From NCBI GenBank assembly GCA_964605645.1, contig CAZSDJ010000018.1:1-34355 (forward strand): 34,355 nucleotides of DNA. Direction: 5' to 3'. Below the pieces are notes generated by a model. It searched no databases. It worked only from the letters and a program-made list of their open reading frames with translations, and was not told the origin of the DNA. Source of the DNA: PXAH01 sp964605645. Lineage in GTDB: Bacteria > Omnitrophota > Gorgyraeia > Duberdicusellales > 4484-171. Below are positions 6,300 through 13,865 of the stretch, piece after piece; the stretch's first letter is position 1, and every line of letters starts with the position of its first letter. A program made the translations under genes and the position numbers.

Positions 6300-7148
6300 C
6301 TATATAGTTATTTCTTTCTCAAGTGCAAACTTAAGTTTTTTATCAATCCCCTCATCATTATGTGCCGATTTTTCATAAAACTCGTTTAAAGTGTTATTTT
6401 TGTTTAAAAGAGATATTAGCTGATGGATCAATCCTCCTGTCTGCAAAAGAAGTAATGCTGTATTTTTGTTTATATCAATTTCAACATTTTTTTTATCTTT
6501 GCTTTCAGAACTTAAGACATGGAATAAACTTCCATAAAATGATCCATGTAACGCTTCAGAGGCATCATCATAATAAGTTTGTTGATATAACAGAAAGAGA
6601 CTTGCGTTTATATATTTTTTATATTTATTTAGAAAACCTAGTCTCTTTTCGATTTTAGGTAAAGGAAATTTGGTTTTTCTTTGCTTCTTAAACCCATCAA
6701 TTATTTTTCTTAATTTTTCATCTTTTTTAGCATTTTTGGTTCCATCCCATCTTAAACTTATCTTTGCTAGCATCTTGTCCTGTTTATCTTTCATAACTTT
6801 ACTGCTATTGTTTCTTTTTATATATTGCCTAAATATTGTATGATGCATACATGCTTTATAGGTTTCCTCTTCACACAATAGTAAATAACAAATATTAGTT
6901 ACTCTTTCGAAAAAGCTTCTTGCTAACATCACGCATTCATTATAAAATCTTTGATTTTCTTCAGATAATAGCAAGATTGCATTGCCAGTACTTAATAAGC
7001 TAAAGATTATGGAGGAAATTTTTAAAGCCCTATCTTTTAGTTTCTCCTCTTTTATAATTCCACGTATTATTGTCATTTCTGCCATCAGGAAATTTTGTGT
7101 TTCGCTAATGAAATACTTCGATCCAAAAAGAGGCTTATTTTCTTTCAT
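6300..7148 (-). CDS. DUF5677 family protein
   Basis: The protein is helical throughout. It contains the DUF5677 pattern: a helix with ECVMLARSFFERVTNICYLL near residues 70-90, and a late segment with YDDASEALHGSFYGS. The S/A-E-x-L-H-G word is the conserved family motif. The family function is unknown; it is common in defence islands and adjacent to HEPN-like genes. The first ATG at 7172 lacks a ribosome-binding site. ATG 7148 follows AAAGAGAT, and a duplicated copy near 12 kb preserves the 7148 frame but not the 7172 frame, so 7148 is preferred. A HEPN-like gene is the next one upstream. Confidence 0.7.
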   Translation of the reverse strand: MKENKPLFGSKYFISETQNFLMAEMTIIRGIIKEEKLKDRALKISSIIFSLLSTGNAILLLSEENQRFYNECVMLARSFFERVTNICYLLLCEEETYKACMHHTIFRQYIKRNNSSKVMKDKQDKMLAKISLRWDGTKNAKKDEKLRKIIDGFKKQRKTKFPLPKIEKRLGFLNKYKKYINASLFLLYQQTYYDDASEALHGSFYGSLFHVLSSESKDKKNVEIDINKNTALLLLQTGGLIHQLISLLNKNNTLNEFYEKSAHNDEGIDKKLKFALEKEITI

Positions 7149-7271
7149 TTTTTTATATCTCTTTAATAACATCCGAAATCATCTAAACAGCCAAGTTTAA
7201 TAAAACAAAGGGTTAAGTTAGATAAAATGAGCTGTATAGATTTCATTTCAATTTTTCATATTTAAAAAACA

Positions 7272-7880
7272 TTACGGCATTATTTTAATCCTCAGATAAC
7301 GAAATAATTCCTTTACATACTGAATAGGGTAATTAGTAATAATAGAATCATTCCAGCCTATATCTTTTTTATACATATTTTTATTACGAAAATATGAAGA
7401 AAAAAAAGGCAAATGGCGATTGATAGATATATGAGCACTAAGATAACCAATGAAATGCATGATACCAATTTTAAATTTTTCTTCTATAGGCATGTTTTCG
7501 TTTAATTTTATATCCCTGACGAATGAGGCTATATCGTCTTTATTTAATTCTTTATTTAAATTATGAACAAACGAATTTCTTATTTTGTTTAATTGTCGTA
7601 ATTTAACTACAATCTCTTTATTATCTGGGGGATCATACAACCTAAGCGCTTCAAAAAGGTCTATTTTGTTAGAAAAAGTTTTTTTTATCATTTTGTTTGG
7701 ATCAGGAAATGTCGTTAGAAAAATCTCATCTAGACAATGTTCTACATACAAATGAAATTTTAGAACTAGCGTTGTATGATCGCTAGTATTTTTAATATGT
7801 TTAGCGAAAAAATCATCTATCTCTTTCTTGTCTTTAATTACCTGTTTTTTGGCACTCGCTTTTATTTTTTTCTTTTTCAT
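7272..7880 (-). CDS. HEPN-like protein with R-x4-H motif
   Basis: The frame opens at 7931, but its first 17 codons are the end of a dispersed repeat, so the ATG at 7880 (MKKKKIKASAKK) is the likelier start; neither has a good ribosome-binding site. The product is helical. VLKFHLYVEHCLDEI and, about 50 residues later, LRQLNKIRNSFVHNL form the two-helix signature of HEPN/DUF4145-type folds. RNSFVH gives the R-x4-H catalytic pair of HEPN ribonucleases. A toxin or effector role is plausible. No nucleotidyltransferase antitoxin gene adjoins it; the neighbour is the DUF5677 gene. Confidence 0.6.
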   Translation of the reverse strand: MKKKKIKASAKKQVIKDKKEIDDFFAKHIKNTSDHTTLVLKFHLYVEHCLDEIFLTTFPDPNKMIKKTFSNKIDLFEALRLYDPPDNKEIVVKLRQLNKIRNSFVHNLNKELNKDDIASFVRDIKLNENMPIEEKFKIGIMHFIGYLSAHISINRHLPFFSSYFRNKNMYKKDIGWNDSIITNYPIQYVKELFRYLRIKIMP

Positions 7881-7893
7881 AAACAAAAAGAAT

Positions 7894-8018
7894 GAACTGC
7901 TAGACGCTTTTGATAAAATATTAACATCCAAAAAGTTATAAAAGAAATATGCAATTATTCTATATTTGTTTTATATCTGCTTGATTCCTAATAACTTGCC
8001 GAAAATGTCTGGAAATCA
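7894..8018. repeat. Dispersed repeat R1, copy A
   Basis: This is a full-length copy of the 80-130 bp repeat shared with 11231-11310, 19204-19330 and 21557-21681. It runs from GAACTGCTAGACGCTTTTGA to GAAAATGTCTGGAAATC and lies just upstream of the HEPN-like gene. Confidence 0.8.
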
Positions 8019-8079
8019 TGGAAATCATAATAATAGTAAATTTTTCCTACAGCGGTAGCTTATTTCTATTTAATATCTT

Positions 8080-9303
8080 TTACTTTCTCTCGAAGCTCTC
8101 TCTATGCTTTCTTAGATATTCAACTTTAGGATAATAACAAGTTTTTTTAGGTAGCCTTATTTTTTTACCGTTAAATGCTGTAGTTATAACTTTTTCAGAT
8201 TCTAGATGGTTTTGTTTTTTTAAATCTGAATTTTGGTAGTTGATAGTATAGTCATCATTAATTGTAATATATCCATAATCGAACAACTTATGGTGAGTTG
8301 CACAAAAAATAATTCCATTCCGTATATCCATTTTCTCTTTTCTACTACAATCTTTCCATGCGATTATATGGGAGGCATCAAGAGCACTTTCAATTCCAAA
8401 ACTACAAATAGCACAACGCCTATCGTATGCTCTCAATACCGCATCTCTAAAAATTGGTTGGGCAACCCCTCTACTACGTACTGCCGAATAGACTTCATTA
8501 GATTTTTCAGGAAAATCTAATAATTTCTTTATTATCATTTCTTTATCTGCTCCCTCAGAAGCATAATTGAATGGATTAGGAAGAACCGTCCAATTATATT
8601 TATACACATGATTAAAACCTTTCTCTAAATCATCAATATCCCAAGCTATAAAACCAGCTCCTGGTTGTCCAGATTGATTAACGACTAAAATAGTCAATGG
8701 TGGTAACCTATTCCTTAAGCAGTAATCTTGAATTAAATCTAAGACAAATCTTGTGGGTCTTGGGTGAGGAACTCCAGCTGCTTTAGCTAAATCTTTATAG
8801 CTTGTTTTTTTCTTTTCAGTAGCAATCTTTGTTAAATATTCCCAGGCAAAATAAGCTCTTTGCTCCTGATTAATCTTTTTAGGTACAAAAATATTTTTGG
8901 AGTCTAATTTCCAATTGGAAGCTATTTTGTATGACTTTTTCAACAGTGGAATAAGGGCTTTAAACTCTTCTCGATTAGAAACATTATATCTAATATATTC
9001 GGATACACGCGCATAAGGTTTTGGTTTTTCTCGGTATCCTAAAGGATGTTTAAATCTTTGTTGCTGCCCAAAAGTATTAATATCTATTATTAAAGATCTA
9101 GATTTTCCCCTATTTGTTCCTGGCTGTGAACTGCCAGGATGAATATCGCAAAATCTAGTAGAATTAATTTTATAAACAATGCTATCCTTTTGAATATCAA
9201 ATGTTATTCTTGTATCTATTTTTTTTATTTGAATACAACAAAGATCATGTAAATCCCTACCGTGCTTATCTAAACGATTTAAACCTTTTTCATACTTAGT
9301 CAT
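8080..9303 (-). CDS. HNH_2 family endonuclease with winged-helix-like domain
   Basis: The 407-residue product ends with a textbook HNH_2 nuclease: C297-A-I-C300, LDASHIIAW (H312), N329-G-I-I-F-C, and H337-H-K-L-F-D-Y-G. The middle part (about 150-222) has YLTKIATEKKKTSYKDLAKAAG, PRPTRFVLDLIQDYC and GAGFIAW. It resembles the DNA-binding winged helix of alkyltransferase-like proteins. The N-terminal 110 residues are unassigned and could be a specificity domain. Stand-alone HNH_2 proteins of this length are often restriction endonucleases, including modification-dependent ones; no partner methylase adjoins, which favours the latter. A GGGATG lies before the ATG. Confidence 0.75.
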   Translation of the reverse strand: MTKYEKGLNRLDKHGRDLHDLCCIQIKKIDTRITFDIQKDSIVYKINSTRFCDIHPGSSQPGTNRGKSRSLIIDINTFGQQQRFKHPLGYREKPKPYARVSEYIRYNVSNREEFKALIPLLKKSYKIASNWKLDSKNIFVPKKINQEQRAYFAWEYLTKIATEKKKTSYKDLAKAAGVPHPRPTRFVLDLIQDYCLRNRLPPLTILVVNQSGQPGAGFIAWDIDDLEKGFNHVYKYNWTVLPNPFNYASEGADKEMIIKKLLDFPEKSNEVYSAVRSRGVAQPIFRDAVLRAYDRRCAICSFGIESALDASHIIAWKDCSRKEKMDIRNGIIFCATHHKLFDYGYITINDDYTINYQNSDLKKQNHLESEKVITTAFNGKKIRLPKKTCYYPKVEYLRKHRESFERK

Positions 9304-9336
9304 TGCCGTTCATCCCTTTAAAAATTCCTAAAGAAA

Positions 9337-9362
9337 AGAGGATCACATTTATTTTATCCTCT
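9337..9362 (-). terminator. Terminator-like hairpin
   Basis: Minus-strand AGAGGAT and ATCCTCT pair across 12 bases and are followed by TTTCTTT. It lies between the 351-residue membrane protein gene and the HNH_2 gene, so it would end the former's transcript. Confidence 0.5.
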
Positions 9363-9508
9363 CGGTCTTCTTCTCTTCCTTATTCTGAAACGATTTTTTA
9401 ATTTTTTTTAGATCCTTGATATCTTTTTACCTATGATTTATTTTATTTGAAGACATCCCATCTCTGCTTATGCCAAGAAAAGAGTAGCTGTTTTTTCTTA
9501 AATGCTTT

Positions 9509-10564
9509 TTAGCTTGGGTTAGAAAATAAATTCTTATCTTTCATATGCATTATGCAAACTGAATCGCCAAAATTGCTTTTGAATTCTTTAAACTTTGGAT
9601 ATCCTAATCTTGATATAGATTTTGATATGTATATTAATTCTTTCTTAACTTTGGGCCGATTCATATTCCAAAGGATAATTATATCGCATTTTTCTGTTTC
9701 GAAATCTTTTATGGCTCGATTTATATGAGCATTTACTTCTACATCTTCCCTTTTTACATATAAAAATTGTATTTTTGGAAAATACTCTGAACTAAAAGGT
9801 CTAGTCAATCTTCTATCTTTATCATCTGACAACCATTCTATAAAATTTATAACATCTCTTTTTATCTGTGCTTCTTGGCTTGTCGTAATACTTTTATACT
9901 TTCTTGTACTCAGAAGATATAAGATGAAAATTTCATACGTTCCTTCTTGTTGAAATTCATAAAGATTATCCATTAATTTTTGTACAGGATTATCGCCTAC
10001 CATTTCTCTTCTAAATATTTTTTCTGCTAAATGATCTTTGATTAGTATTAGCTTTTTTATTGTTTCTATATTATTTAATGCCTGAGAAAGTTCTGGAGTT
10101 AAAAAACGTTTAATTTCAATTAGATATCCTTGAATGATAGTAGTTGAGATAGTTCTGACTAAATTTTCACTCTTTGATTCTTTTTTTAGACTTTTTGAAA
10201 TAACTAGAGTTACGCCTTTTTTACTAGCTTCTACATCAAAATTGTTTTGCTTTTTGGCTCTTGATTCAATGTTATTAATTTTTACCTTAGCATACCCAAA
10301 TTCGTTGTTTTTGTAATCTACTTTATTGCGCCAATTTATTATTGAGCTGATTCTTCTTTCTTCTCCTCGAAATTTATTTATAAAAAGACAAAATAACGAG
10401 AATATTCTTCGAAACACTTCTACAATAAACTTATGGTGTAGCCTATATAAGCATAAGAGGAAAAAACCCAATAATGACCACTTTAAAACATTTAATCCGG
10501 TTTTTCCTAAATTTCGTTCTAAAAAATCTAAACAAGAATTATAGAAAGGAGAGAGTGATCTCAT
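9509..10564 (-). CDS. Membrane protein of unknown function, partner of zinc protein
   Basis: The 351-residue product has hydrophobic stretches at about 25-41 (NVLKWSLLGFFLLCLY) and 50-63, followed by a long soluble region. In the soluble part a helical segment (about 145-230) precedes an alpha-beta section with KIQFLYVKREDV and DIIILWNMNR. I do not recognise a family. Its ATG shares bases with the stop of the 86-residue zinc protein (TAATG), so the two are translationally coupled and probably act together. A membrane effector with a small zinc-binding sensor is one reading; it is inference only. Confidence 0.6.
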   Translation of the reverse strand: MRSLSPFYNSCLDFLERNLGKTGLNVLKWSLLGFFLLCLYRLHHKFIVEVFRRIFSLFCLFINKFRGEERRISSIINWRNKVDYKNNEFGYAKVKINNIESRAKKQNNFDVEASKKGVTLVISKSLKKESKSENLVRTISTTIIQGYLIEIKRFLTPELSQALNNIETIKKLILIKDHLAEKIFRREMVGDNPVQKLMDNLYEFQQEGTYEIFILYLLSTRKYKSITTSQEAQIKRDVINFIEWLSDDKDRRLTRPFSSEYFPKIQFLYVKREDVEVNAHINRAIKDFETEKCDIIILWNMNRPKVKKELIYISKSISRLGYPKFKEFKSNFGDSVCIMHMKDKNLFSNPS

Positions 10565-10824
10565 TACCTCTCTTCAACTATAGGTGAGCCATTCCCGTTG
10601 TATTTCATTGTCTGGTAGGTAGATTTTAAAATACAACTCAATTTATTACAAACAGGAGAAATTTTGCCATAATCAGGTAAAAATGCTCCTATATCTTTTT
10701 CTTCTATATGCTCTCCGCATATAGCACATTTAAGGGATTCTTTATATAATTGTTGGGTTTTTAAACTTTCGATCAAAGTTGATATGTTTTTGTCGCTAAT
10801 AGTGTTTAAAACTAAATTATTCAT
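10564..10824 (-). CDS. Small zinc-ribbon protein coupled to membrane gene
   Basis: The 86-residue product carries C33-A-I-C36-G-E, then GAFLPDYGKISPVC59-x4-C64. This four-cysteine ribbon has an unusual C-x4-C second half. The N-terminal 30 residues are helical and charged. It overlaps the membrane-protein start by one base and is the first gene after a promoter with a palindromic operator. Zinc ribbons of this size often bind nucleic acid or act as adaptors. The family is not one I can name. Confidence 0.6.
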   Translation of the reverse strand: MNNLVLNTISDKNISTLIESLKTQQLYKESLKCAICGEHIEEKDIGAFLPDYGKISPVCNKLSCILKSTYQTMKYNGNGSPIVEER

Positions 10825-10859
10825 ATTTCGCTTATACCTCTTTTTCTTTAATTTTTACT

Positions 10860-10893
10860 ATACCTTTTTAAGGTATTTTTTGACCATTGTCAA
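10860..10893 (-). promoter_or_regulatory. Promoter with palindromic operator
   Basis: TTGACA (10893-10888), 17 bases, TAAAAA (10870-10865). The -10 is embedded in the perfect palindrome ATACCTT, TTT, AAGGTAT (10860-10876), which looks like a repressor site. A second -10-like TTATAC lies about 40 bases upstream. It serves the 86- and 351-residue genes. Confidence 0.55.
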
Positions 10894-10995
10894 GTATTTT
10901 TTCTATATTTAAGTATAACATATCGCTACAGGGTTATCTACAATGATTTCTACAATGCTTTTGGTAAAAATAACAACTAACCCTATTTATTTTTT

Positions 10996-11283
10996 TCAAT
11001 GTTCCACGCTTAGCCTTTGTTTTGTTTTTTCATGTAGACTGCTTTGGTGGGTATAATTTAAATCTAAATCCAATGTAGATTTGAACATAGGAAATCCTTG
11101 TGCAAACATTTTATAATTAAGTTTATATTTTCCATTATTCTTACAAATAAGTATTCTAGGTATCTGACCTAACGAACTATGCATAAATAATCCTTGATGG
11201 TCTATCCTGACTGCACAAATATCAATATGTGAACTACTAGATACTTTTGATAAATTATTAACATCCAAATAATTATAAAACAA
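10996..11283 (-). CDS. Doubtful ORF, N-terminus inside repeat R1
   Basis: The 95-codon frame begins in copy B of the R1 repeat; its first 18 or so residues correspond to repeat sequence that is also open in other copies. The remainder (IDICAVRIDHQGLFMHSSLG and onward) has no motif I recognise. There is no ribosome-binding site. It may be a decayed gene 3' end joined to the repeat, or chance. It is kept because nothing else occupies this stretch. Confidence 0.25.
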   Translation of the reverse strand: MFYNYLDVNNLSKVSSSSHIDICAVRIDHQGLFMHSSLGQIPRILICKNNGKYKLNYKMFAQGFPMFKSTLDLDLNYTHQSSLHEKTKQRLSVEH

Positions 11284-11310
11284 AGTTGTAGTTATTCTAT
11301 CTGGAAATTA
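11231..11310. repeat. Dispersed repeat R1, copy B (internal deletion)
   Basis: The repeat matches the other copies from GAACTACTAG to TTATTCTAT, then skips about 40 bases and resumes at CTGGAAATTA. This shows that the element's right end is a recognisable boundary. Confidence 0.75.
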
Positions 11311-11331
11311 TTCTCTCTCATTGAGATTAGT

Positions 11332-11796
11332 TTATCCCCTATGTATTTTCTTTGCTTTGTTAATTGCTTCTTGCTCCATTGGTGCTTGAGGATAACCAAT
11401 TTCAATACATTCTTGTAAATATTTCTGTAAAAAGTTGAAAATACTTCCAAGACGTTCGTATTGAGATACATGAACTAATTCATGTATAATTACTTCTTTA
11501 TGATTCCAATAATCAGATCTTATAAAAATCCCATATCTTAAAGTGAGTCCAATGGTTTTAAAAGTAATAAGGCCCGTACTTTGAGCAGCAGCTCTTAAGA
11601 AAGGATTGTCAGGTAAAGGGATAGTATCAACCTTTAGAAGTCTTACTTTTTCTGGATGTTTCACCGGTATTAATCTAGTATTCTTTATTTGCCCATTAGA
11701 AAGAAAAACACCATTTTGGGAAATATAACTCTCCTGCTTCTTGGCCCAATCTACAGCCAACGGTAATAATTGATTAAATTGTTCTGATGTTAACAT
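11332..11796 (-). CDS. Putative zinc metallopeptidase-like protein (HExxH)
   Basis: The 154-residue product has H105-E-L-V-H109-V-S-Q-Y-E-R-L-G, the HExxH zinc site, followed by a late glutamate-rich helix (MEQEAINKAKKI) that may supply the third ligand. The word WNHKEVIIHELVHVSQYERLG resembles bacterial peptidases of the DUF4157 type. There is no signal peptide, so it should act in the cytoplasm. It stands alone, with weak initiation signals. Such minimal HExxH proteins can be toxins or regulators, but nothing here proves this. Confidence 0.6.
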   Translation of the reverse strand: MLTSEQFNQLLPLAVDWAKKQESYISQNGVFLSNGQIKNTRLIPVKHPEKVRLLKVDTIPLPDNPFLRAAAQSTGLITFKTIGLTLRYGIFIRSDYWNHKEVIIHELVHVSQYERLGSIFNFLQKYLQECIEIGYPQAPMEQEAINKAKKIHRG

Positions 11797-11888
11797 AATT
11801 TGATTTTCAGTAAAAAAGTTGGCCCCTTTTTATTTCTGTCGAGTCTTACCAAAATCTCCACTCTTGCATTCTATACCCTAAAATCGGA

Positions 11889-11974
11889 GGACACAATGCT
11901 TGTTCCTCTTTCTTCTTTCGACAGGCGCGCTTCCTTTAAAAAGATATTCCCGTCAATTAATTAACATTGTGTCC
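11889..11974. repeat. GGACACAATG inverted-repeat element
   Basis: GGACACAATG (11889-11898) and CATTGTGTCC (11965-11974) are perfect 10-base inverted ends around 66 bases. The unit extends to GGGGACACAATG on the minus strand. It has the look of a REP-type or miniature element and abuts the DUF5677 gene fragment. Confidence 0.65.
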
Positions 11975-11980
11975 CCTAAC

Positions 11981-12157
11981 TTACGTAAAGATTATGGAGA
12001 AAATTTCTAAAGCCCTATCTTTTAGTTTCTCCTCTTTTATAATTCCACGTATTATTGTCATTTCTGCCATTAGGAAATTTTGTGTTTCGCTAATGAAATA
12101 CTTCGATCCAAAAAGGGGTTTATTTTCTTTCATTTTTTATATCTCTTTAGCATCCGA
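11981..12157 (-). pseudogene. Duplicated 5' fragment of the DUF5677 gene
   Basis: The stretch 11986-12157 is nearly identical to 7001-7176, with five substitutions over roughly the first 145 aligned bases and then small indels near the start codon. The minus-strand frame begins at 12133 (MKENKPLFGSKYF), keeps about 47 residues of the DUF5677 N-terminus, and stops at 11981-11983 where the GGGGACACAATG element begins. It is a recent, truncated duplicate lacking the conserved core, so not functional. It also helps fix the start of the intact copy. Confidence 0.85.
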
Positions 12158-12210
12158 ATCCACCGGCTGAGTTCATGCGGAGCATAAGAACAATCCGATG
12201 GAATGAACTG

Positions 12211-12864
12211 TTATGGATATTCTTTATTGAGGAATTCCAAGCTGCCATCTATTGCCTTATCTTTATATTTTTTTAGCTTTTCTTTAATTTGTTCCAGTTC
12301 ATCTTCATATTCAACGCCATATTTGTTGTAATACTTTTTTAATTTATCTTGTACTAAAGCACAATGAACTTTCGTATCAAGAATATTATGTTTTAATGGT
12401 TTAACGATATTCTGGGGCAAATTATTCGAATTAATATTCTGTAATCGATAACTATGAACTGACATCAGTACTTCTTTAAATACTAACAGCCTTTGTTTAT
12501 ATCTTCTTAGGAGATAAATAGTATCATAAGGCAACTCTTTAAACAAATTGATATCCAGAAATGCTTTATCCAACGCCACTGTCATAGGTCGTTTGAAGGG
12601 CGTGCTTGGATCGTTTCCGAATAATTTCTCTGCATCCAACGCAACTCTTGCATTATGTAATGACTCTAAATAAACCATGCCTAATTCAAATTTTATTCTT
12701 TTTTTATTTTGCCATTCATGCCATTGGCCATTAAGCCAGAAAGCGAACAAAACTCCTAATAATGTAGCTAAAAATGCTGTGGTAAAATCTTTACTTTTCA
12801 TAGATTCCCAAAGCTTGGATACAGTTATTTTAAAATATGTTATAATTTTTTTTATTTTTCCCAT
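12211..12864 (-). CDS. Membrane-anchored protein of unknown function
   Basis: The 217-residue product has one confident transmembrane segment at about 29-46 (TAFLATLLGVLFAFWLNG) followed by QWHEWQNKKR. The arrangement of a helix ending in F/L-x-L-N-x-W-x-x-W resembles DUF6090-type membrane proteins. The rest is helical, with a charged coiled-coil-like C-terminus (EDELEQIKEKLKKYKDK). No catalytic motif is visible. A GGATG is the only initiation signal. Its neighbours are the DUF5677 fragment and a PD-(D/E)XK-like gene. Membrane-bound effector is possible but unproven. Confidence 0.6.
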   Translation of the reverse strand: MGKIKKIITYFKITVSKLWESMKSKDFTTAFLATLLGVLFAFWLNGQWHEWQNKKRIKFELGMVYLESLHNARVALDAEKLFGNDPSTPFKRPMTVALDKAFLDINLFKELPYDTIYLLRRYKQRLLVFKEVLMSVHSYRLQNINSNNLPQNIVKPLKHNILDTKVHCALVQDKLKKYYNKYGVEYEDELEQIKEKLKKYKDKAIDGSLEFLNKEYP

Positions 12865-12908
12865 AACATCCTAATAAGCGGATTCGTTTTTTGCAAATCT
12901 AGCGAAAA

Positions 12909-12944
12909 AATACTTAATTTTCTACCCCTGATTTTCAGCAAAAA
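12909..12944. repeat. Partial AATACTTAATTTT element
   Basis: This contains AATACTTAATTTT and, after a CTACCCCTG insertion, TTCAGCAAAAA. It matches the left part of the elements at 13611 and 18253 but lacks GGTCGCTG. Confidence 0.4.
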
Positions 12945-12956
12945 TAAATTATTTTT

Positions 12957-13580
12957 TTATGATATATCTAAATTCAAAAAACGATATTTGATTTCTTTTG
13001 CCCATTGAAATTTATAACTGTTTTTAAATGTTATTTTCTTATCCGAATTTTTATTCTGCCATCTCCCCTTCCATGGTGGTGAATATATTTTAGCTTTTGC
13101 GAAATAGCCATCGCCTGTATTAAAAAAACTTGCATACCCTTTTACATTCTTGTTCCAAATTTTGCTATCATCTGTCATGCAAAGAAACTTACATAACTCA
13201 AAATCGTCTTTATACGACTCGAGTCTTTCAATATCTTTATAAATATGATATCTACTAAGATCATGAGCTCCTCTATTGGTCCCTTTTGCTGTTTTTTCTT
13301 TTATACACTTTAATTCAATAGTAACTTTAATATCTTTAATTGAACAAATTATATCTATATTCTTGTTTTTATAGAACTCCTCCATAGCTATCTTAAATTC
13401 TTCATCGGACTCAAAACAAAACAAATTCCCCAGTTGATTAATGATTGAAGCCAAATGTAGCTGCATAGAAGCTTCTTTATTAATTTTAATTTGCTTACCA
13501 TTAACTTTACGCTGAAAAATTATCCAACTTAAATTGATTAAATACTTTAATCTATTTTTTGTGTTTTTAGGTATATCCAT
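12957..13580 (-). CDS. Putative PD-(D/E)XK nuclease-like protein
   Basis: The 207-residue product has a candidate restriction-nuclease core: I-D76-I-I-C, then T-I-E89-L-K91-C-I about 12 residues later, preceded by an N-terminal helix LHLASIINQLG. The E-x-K on the second strand fits the PD-(D/E)XK active site. After it comes AHDLSRYHIYKDIERLESY, typical of the supporting helix in such nucleases. No methyltransferase or partner adjoins. It could be a stand-alone restriction or repair nuclease. Fold assignment is by motif only. Confidence 0.55.
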   Translation of the reverse strand: MDIPKNTKNRLKYLINLSWIIFQRKVNGKQIKINKEASMQLHLASIINQLGNLFCFESDEEFKIAMEEFYKNKNIDIICSIKDIKVTIELKCIKEKTAKGTNRGAHDLSRYHIYKDIERLESYKDDFELCKFLCMTDDSKIWNKNVKGYASFFNTGDGYFAKAKIYSPPWKGRWQNKNSDKKITFKNSYKFQWAKEIKYRFLNLDIS

Positions 13581-13610
13581 GTTTCTTTCGCTAAATTTTC
13601 TTATCGATAT

Positions 13611-13648
13611 AATACTTAATTTTCAAAAAAAGGTCGCTGTCCCCTTTT
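13611..13648. repeat. AATACTTAATTTT-AAAGGTCGCTGTCCCC element, copy 2
   Basis: This is the fullest copy of the family. On the plus strand, AATACTTAATTTTC is followed by AAAAAAAGGTCGCTGTCCCC. A second GGGGACAGC lies just beyond it (about 13666-13674 on the minus strand), and GTCCCC/GGGGAC can pair around it. Confidence 0.65.
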
Positions 13649-13825
13649 TCATTTCAGCAACTCTGCTGTCCCCTTTTTTTTACCGGGGACAACTATCATG
13701 ATTACTTCTCTCTCTTCGGACCAGATTTTTCTTTGAGACGGACTAACATTATCTCTCTGACAAGTAAATTTAGTGGGGATAAAATCATTGTCCTCAAACT
13801 CCAGATTTTTTATTTCATTTTTCAT
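13649..13825 (-). pseudogene. PEBP (YbhB/YbcL-type) 5' fragment
   Basis: A 58-codon frame from the ATG at 13825 contains LEFEDNDFIPTKFTCQRDNV and then SPS. This is the characteristic N-terminus of phosphatidylethanolamine-binding/YbhB-YbcL proteins (F-x-D/N-x-G/D-x-I-P-x-K-Y/F-T-C-x-G/R-x-N-x-S-P). The P-P-L-x-W that should follow is lost, and the rest of the frame reads into GGGGACA elements and stops. Only about 30 of the usual 150 or more residues are family-like. It is a remnant cut by the repeat. An AAAGGGG lies about 20 bases upstream of its ATG. Confidence 0.65.
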
Positions 13826-13865
13826 TAAGAGATAGGAGTTGACCCCTTTTTTAATATTAAAAATG

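Noticed and set aside
6982..7200. Plus-strand frame shared by 6982-7200 and 11967-12170
   Set aside because: The similarity between the two is explained by the duplicated DUF5677 gene start on the other strand; the plus-strand frame is its shadow.
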